Assembly: GCA_021739765.1 (NCBI GenBank)
Contig: JAIPBD010000001.1
Location: 1 to 64,000, forward strand
Origin: Melioribacteraceae bacterium
Lineage (GTDB): Bacteria > Bacteroidota > Ignavibacteria > Ignavibacteriales > Melioribacteraceae
Direction of reading: 5' to 3'
Length of the DNA: 64,000 bases
Both the position numbers and the translations under genes were made by a program. Each line of letters opens with the position of its first letter. Within the stretch, counting starts at the first letter, position 1. Under the pieces are notes generated by a model that saw only the letters and a list, made by a program, of their open reading frames with translations, was not told where the DNA came from and made no database searches. Shown here piece by piece: positions 47,643 through 56,029 of the stretch.

Positions 47643-48247
47643 AATTTCCTAATATTGATGATCTTAATTTTGAAAAATTAAATGGATTGCTTCCGGCAAT
47701 TGTCAGCGATAGTGAATCCGGACAAGTCTTGATGCTTGGTTTTATGAACCAAAACGCTTACGAACAAACTACTAATTCCGGGAAAGTAACATTTTTCAGT
47801 CGAACAAAAAATCGACTATGGACTAAAGGTGAAACTTCCGGTAACTTTTTGAATGTTGTAAATATTAAATCCGACTGCGATAATGACACAATTCTTATCT
47901 CAGCTCAGCCACTCGGAAACACATGTCATCTTGATCAATTTTCTTGTTTTGGAGAAGAAAAGAAACGAACAGCAGATTTTCTAATCCATTTAAATGATCT
48001 CGTAAAGGATAGAAAGAAAACGCTCCCAGAAGGTTCATATACGACCGAACTTTTTAAGTCCGGTGAAAACCGAATAATTCAAAAAGTTGGTGAAGAGGCG
48101 ATTGAAACTGTAATCGCCGCAAAGAATTATAGGAATGAATTAATTGAAGAATCATCGGATCTGGTATTTCATCTTCTTGTCTTACTGGCTGAAAAGGAGA
48201 TTGATTTAATGGATATTGTCGAGAATCTAAAGAAACGGCACAAATAA
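47639..48247 (+). CDS. hisIE: Bifunctional phosphoribosyl-AMP cyclohydrolase / phosphoribosyl-ATP pyrophosphatase
   Basis: A 202-residue fusion performing steps 2 and 3 of the pathway. The HisI half (1 to about 105) has VLMLGFMNQNAYEQT, FFSRTKNRLWTKGETSGN and the zinc Cys pattern in DCDNDTILISAQPLGNTCH. The HisE half has LPEGSYTTELFKSGENRIIQKVGEEAIETVIAAK and EESSDLVFHLLVLL with pyrophosphatase acidic residues. Last gene of the his operon (order G-D-C-B-H-A-F-IE, as in E. coli). No clear terminator follows. Confidence 0.95.
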   Translation: MKFPNIDDLNFEKLNGLLPAIVSDSESGQVLMLGFMNQNAYEQTTNSGKVTFFSRTKNRLWTKGETSGNFLNVVNIKSDCDNDTILISAQPLGNTCHLDQFSCFGEEKKRTADFLIHLNDLVKDRKKTLPEGSYTTELFKSGENRIIQKVGEEAIETVIAAKNYRNELIEESSDLVFHLLVLLAEKEIDLMDIVENLKKRHK

Positions 48248-48308
48248 AATCGATCGATATTTTGTAGCAAACTGCTAGAAAGAATGAATTATAATCGAAA
48301 TCTGATTT

Positions 48309-50345
48309 TCAAATTATAATTCTTGCAACAATTCCACCAATCAAGAACGCTGTAAACCAGGTCCCGAACCAGATTGCCCAACCTTCTTTCCAACCTCTTT
48401 CTTTTAACATAACGACAAAAGCTGCAATACAGGGCACAAATAATGTAATTGTAATTATTGCCACTGTAATTTGTTCGATAGTCATATTCATATCAAATAA
48501 TCCCGCAGCCCCAAAATCACGTCTTACCATTCCCATCACAAATGCAGTCGAAGCCTCTTTTGGTAACAATAACCATTTTGTAGTAAGGGGAGCCAGGACT
48601 TCTTGAATGTAGAATAACAAGCCTGTAATATCGAGAATTCCAACACCGAGAGCGCCGACAAAAAACCATGCCCCGGCTTCTTGCATAAATCCCCACGAAC
48701 GAAACGCGGTTTTTTTCAAAACATTATCAAATCGGGGAATATTTATGTTTGGAAGATCAATCAACAATGGAGAACTTTCTCCGGGAAGGGATTTATTTAG
48801 TATTGTTGAAAGAACAACTAAAACCGAAAAAATTGTAACAACATAAATTATTAACGGCATCGGTCCGGCCCCACTAAGCAGTGCCGCGATTACAGCCAGT
48901 TGAGCTGAGCAAGGTATTACAAATTGTAGAATGGCGGTCACAATAGATCTTTCACGGTTTGTTCCAAGTATTCGAGTAGTAACATTTGCCATTGTGATAC
49001 AACCAAAACCAAGCATAATAGGAATTACAGCTTTACCGTTTAATCCGATTTTATTTAATGTTCGATCCAACATCGTAGCTAAACGAGGCAAGTATCCGCT
49101 GTCTTCAAGAAGAGCCATCACGAAGTAGAAGCCCATTACAAGAGGCAGCAACAAGAATATTAAATATGTTACCGTCATTGTAATAACACCGAATTCACCA
49201 AAAAACACCCTTACGATTGGATTTCCGAATTGAAAATCCGTGCTGCTTCCATTCTGAGATGAAAAATCCTTGAATTCATTTTTCAAATTTTCATCTGAGT
49301 TCATTCCATCCGGGAATAAAAATTCTTTTGATGAGATGATTTCATCATTCGAATCAACAATATCAACCGTGATAGTCGTTTCACTAAAATCCGCGATAAA
49401 TGATTTTACATGATATTCAAATAAATTTACACCAATTTCAGTTTCAGTAAATCCAACAACTCGTTGCGAAATGAAATCACCAATAAAAAAGTAGAGTAAA
49501 ATTAGTATAAAAGCCAGAATCGGAATACCTGTGAGTGGTTGAAGTGACCATCTTCCGATCTTATTAAAAAGTTCACCTTTTTTTGAGTCCTCAAATTCAA
49601 CTGCGTCAACAATTTCACTTACTCTGTTCCGTCGTTCAATATAAATTTTTTCACGTTTATCAGCGGATCCGGGATATGTATTATTCTTTTTCGAGATGTC
49701 TTCATCACCTTCAAGAATCAACAATGCTTCCGCCTCCGATGCCGCCTCATGCATTGTTTGCTGAATCATGATCTTAATATCAAAATTCCTTTGTCCGGTG
49801 GCTGCACTGGCTATTGCGAGATCAAGCTGATCAAATCCTTGCTTATTAACTGCGGAAGTTTCATATACCTCAACCCCAAGCAAATTTGAAAGCTTTGCGG
49901 AATCAATTTTTATTCCTTTCCGCTTAATTTCATCCATAAAGTTGAGAACGACAGTGACTTTTTTACCCATCTCAATAAGTTGCAGGGTTAAGAATAAATC
50001 CCGTTCAAGGTAAAGTGCGTTTACCACATTGATGACTTTATCCGCTTTGAGGATAATATCCCGGGCAACTTTTTCTTCCTCATTAAATCCTGAAACTCCA
50101 TACACACCCGGTGTATCGATTATTTCAATTTCTTTATAATCTGCTTTTGAGATGCTGACAGTTGTTCCCGGGAAATTGGAAACATCCACATACAATCCGC
50201 TGAAATGGTTGAAAAAAACAGATTTCCCAACATTCGGGTTTCCGCATAAAACAACTGTTTCTTTTTTGTCTGAAATTAAATTAGTGAGAAGACTCAAATT
50301 ATCCGCTGATCTTGAGTCTCTTGAGGTTGAATCAGAATTGTTCAT
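48309..50345 (-). CDS. feoB: FeoB-type ferrous iron transporter, variant core
   Basis: A 678-residue protein. The N-terminal G domain has GNPNVGKS, NFPGTT, DTPGVYG and NFMDE as the GTPase signatures; helices and a polytopic membrane part follow. In the core the usual GCNVPAI is replaced by GFGCITMANVTTRILGTNRER and the second gate reads VIPCSAQL rather than SCSARLP. A soluble insertion of about 90 residues (VDIVDSNDEI ... FSSQNGSS) lies after the first membrane helix. It is probably a Feo transporter of the variant class with altered selectivity filter. Co-transcribed with feoA (8 bases apart). Confidence 0.85.
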   Translation of the reverse strand: MNNSDSTSRDSRSADNLSLLTNLISDKKETVVLCGNPNVGKSVFFNHFSGLYVDVSNFPGTTVSISKADYKEIEIIDTPGVYGVSGFNEEEKVARDIILKADKVINVVNALYLERDLFLTLQLIEMGKKVTVVLNFMDEIKRKGIKIDSAKLSNLLGVEVYETSAVNKQGFDQLDLAIASAATGQRNFDIKIMIQQTMHEAASEAEALLILEGDEDISKKNNTYPGSADKREKIYIERRNRVSEIVDAVEFEDSKKGELFNKIGRWSLQPLTGIPILAFILILLYFFIGDFISQRVVGFTETEIGVNLFEYHVKSFIADFSETTITVDIVDSNDEIISSKEFLFPDGMNSDENLKNEFKDFSSQNGSSTDFQFGNPIVRVFFGEFGVITMTVTYLIFLLLPLVMGFYFVMALLEDSGYLPRLATMLDRTLNKIGLNGKAVIPIMLGFGCITMANVTTRILGTNRERSIVTAILQFVIPCSAQLAVIAALLSGAGPMPLIIYVVTIFSVLVVLSTILNKSLPGESSPLLIDLPNINIPRFDNVLKKTAFRSWGFMQEAGAWFFVGALGVGILDITGLLFYIQEVLAPLTTKWLLLPKEASTAFVMGMVRRDFGAAGLFDMNMTIEQITVAIITITLFVPCIAAFVVMLKERGWKEGWAIWFGTWFTAFLIGGIVARIII

Positions 50346-50353
50346 TTTGCTTT

Positions 50354-50638
50354 CTAGTGGATATAAATATCGATTTGCCTTGCCAGATCTGAACCGATTG
50401 CAATTTCTTGACGGTGTTTTTGTAAAATTATTGTTCCGCCCGGTAATCTTTCAAGACATTCGGCATTCTGTCCTTTTAGTAGGCCTAACCTGATAAGCTG
50501 AGATCTGATATTGCCTTCCGGGAGTTGAGTAATTGTGAGGAAATTACCTTTTTTTGCATTATTCAAAGTGGCATTTGATATGCCTGTTGAATCATTTACA
50601 AAGTTTTCTATTTTTCGTTCGGCAACTAAAGTATTCAT
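50354..50638 (-). CDS. feoA: FeoA-like protein
   Basis: A 94-residue (alternatively 100) SH3-like protein. The FeoA core is readable: GNFLTITQLPEGNIRSQLIRLGLLKGQNAECLERLPGGTIILQKHRQEIAIGSDLARQIDI. FeoA helps or regulates FeoB. ATG 50638 follows AAGAGA at usable distance; GTG 50656 would add six residues. The N-terminal about 30 residues are not part of the usual domain. Confidence 0.85.
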   Translation of the reverse strand: MNTLVAERKIENFVNDSTGISNATLNNAKKGNFLTITQLPEGNIRSQLIRLGLLKGQNAECLERLPGGTIILQKHRQEIAIGSDLARQIDIYIH

Positions 50639-50841
50639 ATAAACAATCTCTTTCACTTATCTTAAAAGTGTTATGTAATTCTATAAATAGTTATGCACAA
50701 TATACATCGATTATATATGTATTACAAACAAAATCTTGGTGTCTTATTATAAAAAACTTGCACTATTATCACCTTTTTGTACTTTTGCATTGTGCTATAA
50801 ATTTAATTCAAATGAACTAATTAAGTAAAAAAGGAGTTTTT

Positions 50842-51042
50842 ATGTCAGACACATTTGAGATAATAGAAAGAGTTGGAATTTCGAACCATTCGATTACGGA
50901 AGCCGTTGAGAAAGTGGTTAAAGAAGCTAACGAAGAAAAAAAGGTCGGTTGGTTCGAAGTTATTGAGCAACGCGGCAGAGTAACAAATGAAGGAAGTTTA
51001 GAATTTCAAATAAAAGTTAGAATAGGCAGAAAATATAAATAA
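50842..51042 (+). CDS. Dodecin
   Basis: A 66-residue protein with FEIIERVGISNHSITEAVEKVV, the stacking Trp in KKVGWFEVIEQRG and EFQIKVRIGRKYK. Dodecins form 12-mers that store or buffer flavins or CoA derivatives. AAAGGAG precedes the ATG. It is followed 25 bases later by a peroxiredoxin gene; the pairing hints at flavin or redox housekeeping. The divergent 200-base region toward feoA has no further feature I could read. Confidence 0.92.
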   Translation: MSDTFEIIERVGISNHSITEAVEKVVKEANEEKKVGWFEVIEQRGRVTNEGSLEFQIKVRIGRKYK

Positions 51043-51067
51043 TCATTTAACAAATAGGAGAATTAGT

Positions 51068-51547
51068 ATGGCGGTTAACGTTGGAAATGCAGCACCAGAT
51101 TTTACACTGAAGAATTATAATTTAGAAGATGTCACTTTAAGTTCATTTAAGGGAAACAAAAATGTTGTTCTACTCTTTTTCCCTTTTGTAAATACCGGAG
51201 TTTGTGAAAAAGAACTTTGCCAAACCCGCGATGGAATGGGACAATACGAAGAATTAAACGCAGAAGTGCTTGCGATTAGTGTCGACAGCCCCTTTTCTCA
51301 TAAATTATGGGTTGATAAGCATAAGTTTAATTTCCAATTATTGAGTGATTTTAATAAGGAAGTTTCAGAAAAATATGGTGTGCTTGGCGTTTTTGTGCCG
51401 GGTAAGTTCGATTATAATGGTGTCTCAAAAAGATCAGTTTTTGTATTGGATAAAGATCAAAATGTTACTCATGTGGAAATTCTTGATTCACCCGGGGATG
51501 AACCGGATTATAATGCAATTCAAGATGCTCTTAAAAAATTGAGCTAA
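51068..51547 (+). CDS. Peroxiredoxin, AhpE-like
   Basis: A 159-residue thiol peroxidase. The peroxidatic motif PFVNTGVCEKELC has Pro39, Thr43 and Cys46; Cys51 sits where a nearby resolving Cys could be. LFFPF and GVSKRSVFVLDKD are in the AhpE/1-Cys-like group. It removes hydroperoxides; the reductant is unknown. It shares the dodecin transcript and ends with a strong terminator. Confidence 0.92.
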   Translation: MAVNVGNAAPDFTLKNYNLEDVTLSSFKGNKNVVLLFFPFVNTGVCEKELCQTRDGMGQYEELNAEVLAISVDSPFSHKLWVDKHKFNFQLLSDFNKEVSEKYGVLGVFVPGKFDYNGVSKRSVFVLDKDQNVTHVEILDSPGDEPDYNAIQDALKKLS

Positions 51548-51562
51548 GATTAAAATTATTTC

Positions 51563-51606
51563 GCGGTCTTCTGCAATCAAATCTTGATTGTGCAAGACCG
51601 CTTTTT
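51563..51606 (+). terminator. Terminator after the first peroxiredoxin gene
   Basis: GCGGTCTT...AATCAA and TTGATT...AAGACCGC form an about 18-bp stem with two mismatches and a short loop, followed by TTTTTA. Confidence 0.85.
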
Positions 51607-51658
51607 ATCATGAAACTGTAACCTCATATTCAACGGTTTACAATTAAGAGGAAATTAA

Positions 51659-52117
51659 ATGTTAGAAGAAGGAAAAAAAGCACCTGAATTTACTCTTTCA
51701 GATAGTGATGGGAAAAAACATTCTCTGAAAGATTATAGCGGAAAAAAAGTTATAATCTATTTTTATCCAAAAGACAATACTCCTGGTTGTACCAAAGAGT
51801 CATGCGAATTTAGAGACAATTTGCCAAATTTTAATAATACAAATGCCGTTGTTATTGGAGTCAGTCCCGATTCTGAAAAATCGCACCGAAAATTCGCGGA
51901 TAAGTATGAATTGCCCTTTACATTATTAAGTGATGAGAGCAAAGAAATGCTAATGAAATACGGTGTTTGGAAAGAAAAAAGTATGTATGGAAGAAAATAT
52001 ATGGGGGTTGAGAGAACTACCGTTATAATTGATGAAAAGGGGAACGTACAAAAAATCTATCCAAAAGTTAAAGTAAGCGGTCATGTGGAACAAGTGCTAA
52101 AAGATATTAATCAATAG
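51659..52117 (+). CDS. bcp: Thiol peroxidase of the Bcp/PrxQ family
   Basis: A 152-residue peroxiredoxin with YFYPKDNTPGCTKESCEFRD: peroxidatic Cys44 and resolving Cys49, the same spacing as Bcp (45 and 50). It belongs to the thioredoxin-dependent family and begins LEEGKKAPEFTLSDSDGK. AGAGGAAA precedes the ATG. It is followed 7 bases later by a PTPS-like gene, so it may be the first gene of that operon. Confidence 0.94.
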   Translation: MLEEGKKAPEFTLSDSDGKKHSLKDYSGKKVIIYFYPKDNTPGCTKESCEFRDNLPNFNNTNAVVIGVSPDSEKSHRKFADKYELPFTLLSDESKEMLMKYGVWKEKSMYGRKYMGVERTTVIIDEKGNVQKIYPKVKVSGHVEQVLKDINQ

Positions 52118-52124
52118 GAAAATA

Positions 52125-52538
52125 ATGGTTTACGTAACAAGAAGAGAAGTCTTTAGTGCTTCACACCGCTTACATAATCCTCAGTTGAGCGAAGAAGAGA
52201 ATGAGGAGTTATTTGATAAATGTAATAATTATTACGGTCACGGACATAATTACGTTTTGGAAGTTGTAGTTGCCGGAAATCCTGATCCCAAAACCGGTTA
52301 TGTGATTGATCTGAAAATTTTAAAAAAAATTATTGTAGAAAATGTAATTCGCAAAGTTGATCACAAACATTTGAATTTCGATGTAGATTTTTTGAAAGGA
52401 ATTAATCCGACTGCCGAAAATATCGCGATTGGAATATGGGAGCAATTGGATGGTAAAATCACTTCAGGGAAGTTACACAGCATTAAATTATATGAAACAG
52501 AAAATAATTACGTAGAATATTTTGGTGATAAAAAGTGA
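52125..52538 (+). CDS. 6-pyruvoyl-tetrahydropterin synthase/QueD family protein
   Basis: A 137-residue T-fold enzyme. The zinc site is complete: His14 in FSASHRLH and His39/His41 in GHGHNY; the catalytic Cys33 is in DKCNNYYGHGHNY, which is closer to eukaryotic/PTPS-type CNN than to typical QueD. Also VDHKHLNFD and PTAENIAIGIWEQL (Glu near the end binds pterin). It could make 6-pyruvoyl-tetrahydropterin, 6-carboxytetrahydropterin (queuosine) or a related product. No queC, queE or folE is nearby; two short-chain dehydrogenases follow directly. Confidence 0.88.
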   Translation: MVYVTRREVFSASHRLHNPQLSEEENEELFDKCNNYYGHGHNYVLEVVVAGNPDPKTGYVIDLKILKKIIVENVIRKVDHKHLNFDVDFLKGINPTAENIAIGIWEQLDGKITSGKLHSIKLYETENNYVEYFGDKK

Positions 52539-53239
52539 AAAAAAAAGTTTTTGTAGTCACCGGAGCCAGTTCGGGAATCGGTAAATCAATTTGTAAAAAT
52601 CTACTCGACAATGGAATTACGGTAATTGGAATCGCGAGGAACAAAGGACGACTTGATAATCTGAAAAAGGAGTTCAAACATTTTGGTGATCAATTTAAAG
52701 CTCTCGAAATAGACCTTTCTAATTTTGCAGATATGGAAAGTAAATTTAATGAACTTCAAAATTCCGTTTCAATAATCGGGGTGGTTAATAATGCCGGAAT
52801 TACGTCCTTTCAATCCGCACGGGAAACAACCGCAAAAGAAACTATCGATATAATTAATATTAACCTACTGGGAGCAATAATCACCATCAAGTCATCTCTC
52901 GAATCACTTATTGAGAATAAAGGAATCTTAATTAATATACTTTCCGTTGCCGCGACTAAAATTTTTACAAATAGTTCGGTATATGCCGCTTCTAAGGCCG
53001 GTTTATTGGCATACACCAATGTTCTTCGCGAAGAGCTTAGGGAGAAGTCGGTTAGAATTATCAACATTCTTCCGGGTGCGACGAAAACGCCAATTTGGCC
53101 CAACGATGCTTTAGAAAAATTTTCTGAAAGAATGATGGACCCGGTTGATATCGCTGATATTGTTTACTCGGTCATTTCGAACAGAAAAAATATAGTTCAG
53201 GAAGAAATTGTACTTCGACCAATAAAAGGAGATTTGTAG
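52535..53239 (+). CDS. Short-chain dehydrogenase/reductase (SDR)
   Basis: A 234-residue NAD(P)-dependent Rossmann protein with TGASSGIG, VVNNAGIT and YAASK (catalytic Tyr/Lys), preceded by LSVAA. It starts at GTG 52535 overlapping the PTPS stop (GTGA), so translation is coupled. By context it may be a sepiapterin-reductase-like enzyme acting on the PTPS product, which is known in the Chlorobi. The sequence alone does not identify the substrate. Confidence 0.88.
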   Translation: MKKKVFVVTGASSGIGKSICKNLLDNGITVIGIARNKGRLDNLKKEFKHFGDQFKALEIDLSNFADMESKFNELQNSVSIIGVVNNAGITSFQSARETTAKETIDIININLLGAIITIKSSLESLIENKGILINILSVAATKIFTNSSVYAASKAGLLAYTNVLREELREKSVRIINILPGATKTPIWPNDALEKFSERMMDPVDIADIVYSVISNRKNIVQEEIVLRPIKGDL

Positions 53240-53944
53240 ATGGCTCAAGTTTCGATTGTAACCGGAGCGAGTAGAGGAATAGGGAGAGCGATCGCTTTAA
53301 AATTTGCTTCTGAAAATCATAAAATAGCAATTTTCGGTAGAGACAGAACAAGATTAAATTCGGTAGAATCTGAGCTCAATAAACTCGGAGCTGAGGTTTT
53401 ATCTTTTTCCGGAGATGTTGCGGATCAAAAATTTGTCAATGATTCGATTGCGGAGATATATAAAAAATTTGGCACCGTTGATAACTTAATTAATAACGCG
53501 GGAATCGCACACTTTGATACCTTTCTCGAATCATCTCTCGAAAGATTTAAAGAACAAATCGACGCAAATATTCTAGGAGTTTACAATTTTACAAAAGCGG
53601 TAATTGATAAAATGATCGCTCAAAACTCGGGTTCAATCGTTAACATTGCGTCACTTGCCGGGAAAAACGGATTTGTAAGGGGAACAACCTACGCAGCAAC
53701 AAAACATGCGGTGATGGGATTTTCCAAATCACTTTTACTAGAAGTAAGAAAGCATAATATTAGGGTGATAGCCATTTGCCCCGGATCAGTCGCAACTGAA
53801 ATGATAACTGATTCAATTATGAATCCCCAAAAATTGGAAAATATTCTGAACCAGAAAGATATCGCGGATACGGTAAGTTCAGTATTAAAATTACCGGCTC
53901 GGGCTCTGGTTAGCGAGTTAGAGATCAGACCGACAAATCCCTAA
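53240..53944 (+). CDS. Short-chain dehydrogenase/reductase (SDR)
   Basis: Also 234 residues, beginning MAQVSIVTGASRGIGRAIA, with LINNAGIA, NIASLAG and YAATK. It starts directly after the first SDR's stop; AGGAG inside the upstream gene serves as ribosome-binding site. It is clearly divergent from its neighbour, closer to FabG-type SDRs. Likely substrate: an intermediate of the same pathway as the PTPS gene, or unrelated fatty-acid chemistry. Ends before a 100-base gap and a small membrane-protein gene. Confidence 0.87.
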   Translation: MAQVSIVTGASRGIGRAIALKFASENHKIAIFGRDRTRLNSVESELNKLGAEVLSFSGDVADQKFVNDSIAEIYKKFGTVDNLINNAGIAHFDTFLESSLERFKEQIDANILGVYNFTKAVIDKMIAQNSGSIVNIASLAGKNGFVRGTTYAATKHAVMGFSKSLLLEVRKHNIRVIAICPGSVATEMITDSIMNPQKLENILNQKDIADTVSSVLKLPARALVSELEIRPTNP

Positions 53945-54044
53945 TATTTGAGAATTTTACCCTCGATTACGCCACTAGAAATAAATTGATTTTTAACTCT
54001 TTTTTGCTAATATTTATTTCCCAGTCACTAAAAAAGAACAGCCG

Positions 54045-54182
54045 ATGTATCAAGAAAAATCAAATACCTTTGGATGCCTAAAATTAATACTTATGTTAAT
54101 AGGGGTCTTAATACTTTTTGCAGTTGTTATAGTTGGAGTTGGACTTGCACTGGATCATTTTTATCCGGATGCGTTACCATAG
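54045..54182 (+). CDS. 45-residue single-span membrane protein, unknown
   Basis: A short frame MYQEKSNTFGCLKLIL... with one membrane helix (LMLIGVLILFAVVIVGVGLAL, about residues 16-36) and the end DHFYPDALP. It is plausible as a small inner-membrane protein because it starts with ATG, has a clean hydrophobic helix with polar flanks and is followed by a terminator. A Shine-Dalgarno site is not obvious. Homologues are not known to me. Confidence 0.45.
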   Translation: MYQEKSNTFGCLKLILMLIGVLILFAVVIVGVGLALDHFYPDALP

Positions 54183-54194
54183 AATTCAAGACTT

Positions 54195-54228
54195 AAAAAA
54201 ATAGCCGGCTATAAACCGGCTATTAAAT
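54195..54228. terminator. Bidirectional terminator
   Basis: ATAGCCGG and CCGGCTAT form an 8-bp stem with a five-base loop and A/T runs on either side, between the convergent small membrane-protein gene and the Spy-like gene. Confidence 0.75.
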
Positions 54229-54233
54229 TCAAC

Positions 54234-54734
54234 TTAATCAAATCTGTTTGGTCGGAACATGCCTCTGTTCTTACCCAAATGATTTCGTTGTCCAAATCTG
54301 TTATGTTGTCCAAATGCCATGCAGTTCATTCCACGTCCTTGACCAAAGTGTTCTGTCCAAATCTCTTTTTGGGTTTCATCAAGTAAATTATAAACATCAA
54401 TCCAATGTTGAGTTTGAAGTTTTTTCATTTTTGAATGCAGAGCCAGACCCTCTTCAGTTTTTTCCATCAAATTATCAGGCAATATATCGCCGCTTTGCAT
54501 CATTTTTTTTACCGATAATTTATGCTTCTCCAGCTCTGCTTTTAGCTCTATCATTTCTTCGGCGTGATTGAACCGTAAATTCTCGAGATTGGTTTCTTGA
54601 TCGTCGGTCAACTTCAACATCTCCTTCATTTTCTCTTGTCCAAATTTCTGACAAGTATTAAAGGGTTGTGCAATTATAGAAATAGCGGGACTAATTATAA
54701 TTGCGATTAGTAAAATTAATATTGTTTTCTTCAT
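54234..54734 (-). CDS. Spy/CpxP-like periplasmic protein
   Basis: A 166-residue protein with a signal peptide (ILILLIAIIISPAISIIA). The helical body has two LTxxQ-like motifs: LKLTDDQETNLENLRF and LLDETQKEIW, the signature of the Spy/CpxP family, which act as periplasmic chaperones or stress sensors. The tail is rich in Asn, His, Gly, Arg and Met (metal-binding-like). GGAGG precedes the ATG. It is divergent from the ECF sigma gene, which fits envelope-stress control. Confidence 0.8.
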   Translation of the reverse strand: MKKTILILLIAIIISPAISIIAQPFNTCQKFGQEKMKEMLKLTDDQETNLENLRFNHAEEMIELKAELEKHKLSVKKMMQSGDILPDNLMEKTEEGLALHSKMKKLQTQHWIDVYNLLDETQKEIWTEHFGQGRGMNCMAFGQHNRFGQRNHLGKNRGMFRPNRFD

Positions 54735-54878
54735 TTTGAACCTCCAAAGTTTTTATGTATTATTTTGTTGTGCGATTTAGACAGGGTAATTTTAGACTCG
54801 GTTTAATCGGTGTAAAAATTGGATATCAATTAAACTAAAATGGATGGAAGGCTGTCTAATAGCTGATTAGCACTTAAT

Positions 54879-55430
54879 ATGGATCACGAAAGAGAATTTA
54901 AATTAATACGTGAGTTTCTGGATGGAAGTGAATCGGCTTTCAACGAAATTGTTAGAAATTACCAGAAAACGATTTATTGGCATGCAAGGAAAATGCTTGG
55001 TAATCATATTGATGCTGATGATGTTACACAAGAAGTAATTATCATTTTATATCGGAAACTTTCTAGTTTTAAATTTAATTCATCGCTTTCAACTTGGATT
55101 TATAGGATTACATCAAACAAGTGTATTAATCATATTAGAAGTCAAAAAGTAAGGCGATTTTTTAGCATTGATGACGATGAAGCAAATGAATTAAGAGAAA
55201 ATTCGGACTTAATTAATGATGTTGAAAATAAAGAAAAATTGGAATTATTGGATAATGTATTACAAAAATTGCCCGCAAAGCAAAGAGAAGTATTTATTTT
55301 GAGAAATTATAAAGAACTTTCATATGAAGAGATTTCAGAGATCTCAGGAAAGTCAGTAGGTGGATTAAAAGCCAACTATTTTCACGCTCTTCGAAAAGTA
55401 ATGGAGTTGATGGAAAATGAAAAATCGTGA
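54879..55430 (+). CDS. ECF RNA polymerase sigma factor
   Basis: A 183-residue sigma-70 family protein with region 2 (AFNEIVRNYQKTIYWHARKMLGNHIDADDVTQEVIIILY) and region 4 (LPAKQREVFILRNYKELSYEEISEISGKSVGGLKANYFHALRKV). No C-terminal extension. The gene overlaps the anti-sigma gene by 14 bases. It probably recognises promoters of envelope proteins, including perhaps the flanking Spy-like genes. No Shine-Dalgarno sequence is obvious at ATG 54879. Confidence 0.92.
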   Translation: MDHEREFKLIREFLDGSESAFNEIVRNYQKTIYWHARKMLGNHIDADDVTQEVIIILYRKLSSFKFNSSLSTWIYRITSNKCINHIRSQKVRRFFSIDDDEANELRENSDLINDVENKEKLELLDNVLQKLPAKQREVFILRNYKELSYEEISEISGKSVGGLKANYFHALRKVMELMENEKS

Positions 55431-56028
55431 AATAATATTGAAATATTTATCAGATCTTATGTCTGAAAAAGAAAGATCAGATTTAGAGAAAAGATTAGAT
55501 GAAGATGATAATTTGAAATCTGAATTACTTTTATTCCAAAATAAAATGAATCTTTTACAAATAGATGAAAACGCGGTTGATGATCGATATTTTAGTTCGC
55601 TCATTCCCAAAATACGAGAAAAATTGGATGAAAAAGTAAGCCGACCAATGTACAAATTGATTTTTCCGTTATCCGGAGTTGTAACCACTTTATTAATTTT
55701 TCTGATTGGATTTAATAATACTAAGGACATTAAAGAATTCGATAATTATTTGATCAGCGAGGATGAATTTGAAATTTTCTCTGACGAAAGTGTATCTTTT
55801 ATGATCGAATCGGAATTAGCATTTAATAATTCCATTAGAGAGATTTCACGAAGCGATGGTTATATCGATAATAATCTGATTAATAAAATATCAACATCCG
55901 ATTCTGAGATCGAAATGATGGAATTACCCGTTGTTGATGATTACTACATTTATAATGAAATTGCTTCAGATGATTTAGAAGAAATTTACTCAAATATTAA
56001 TGAAATAGATTTTTTTGAAGGTGGTTAA
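55417..56028 (+). CDS. Putative transmembrane anti-sigma factor
   Basis: A 203-residue protein with a cytoplasmic N-domain (about residues 1-85), a single membrane helix (FPLSGVVTTLLIFLIGF, about 85-103) and a strongly acidic periplasmic domain rich in Asp, Glu, Ser and Ile. The N-part does not show the HxxxCxxC zinc motif. It overlaps the sigma gene by 14 bases, the usual arrangement for a cognate anti-sigma. The name is by position and topology, not homology. Confidence 0.7.
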   Translation: MKNREIILKYLSDLMSEKERSDLEKRLDEDDNLKSELLLFQNKMNLLQIDENAVDDRYFSSLIPKIREKLDEKVSRPMYKLIFPLSGVVTTLLIFLIGFNNTKDIKEFDNYLISEDEFEIFSDESVSFMIESELAFNNSIREISRSDGYIDNNLINKISTSDSEIEMMELPVVDDYYIYNEIASDDLEEIYSNINEIDFFEGG

Positions 56029-56029
56029 T

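Noticed and set aside
48286-48322. Perfect 10-bp inverted repeat GAATTATAAT/ATTATAATTC between hisIE and feoB
   Set aside because: It is entirely AT-rich with a 17-base loop and extends into the feoB stop region; likely chance and too weak for a terminator.
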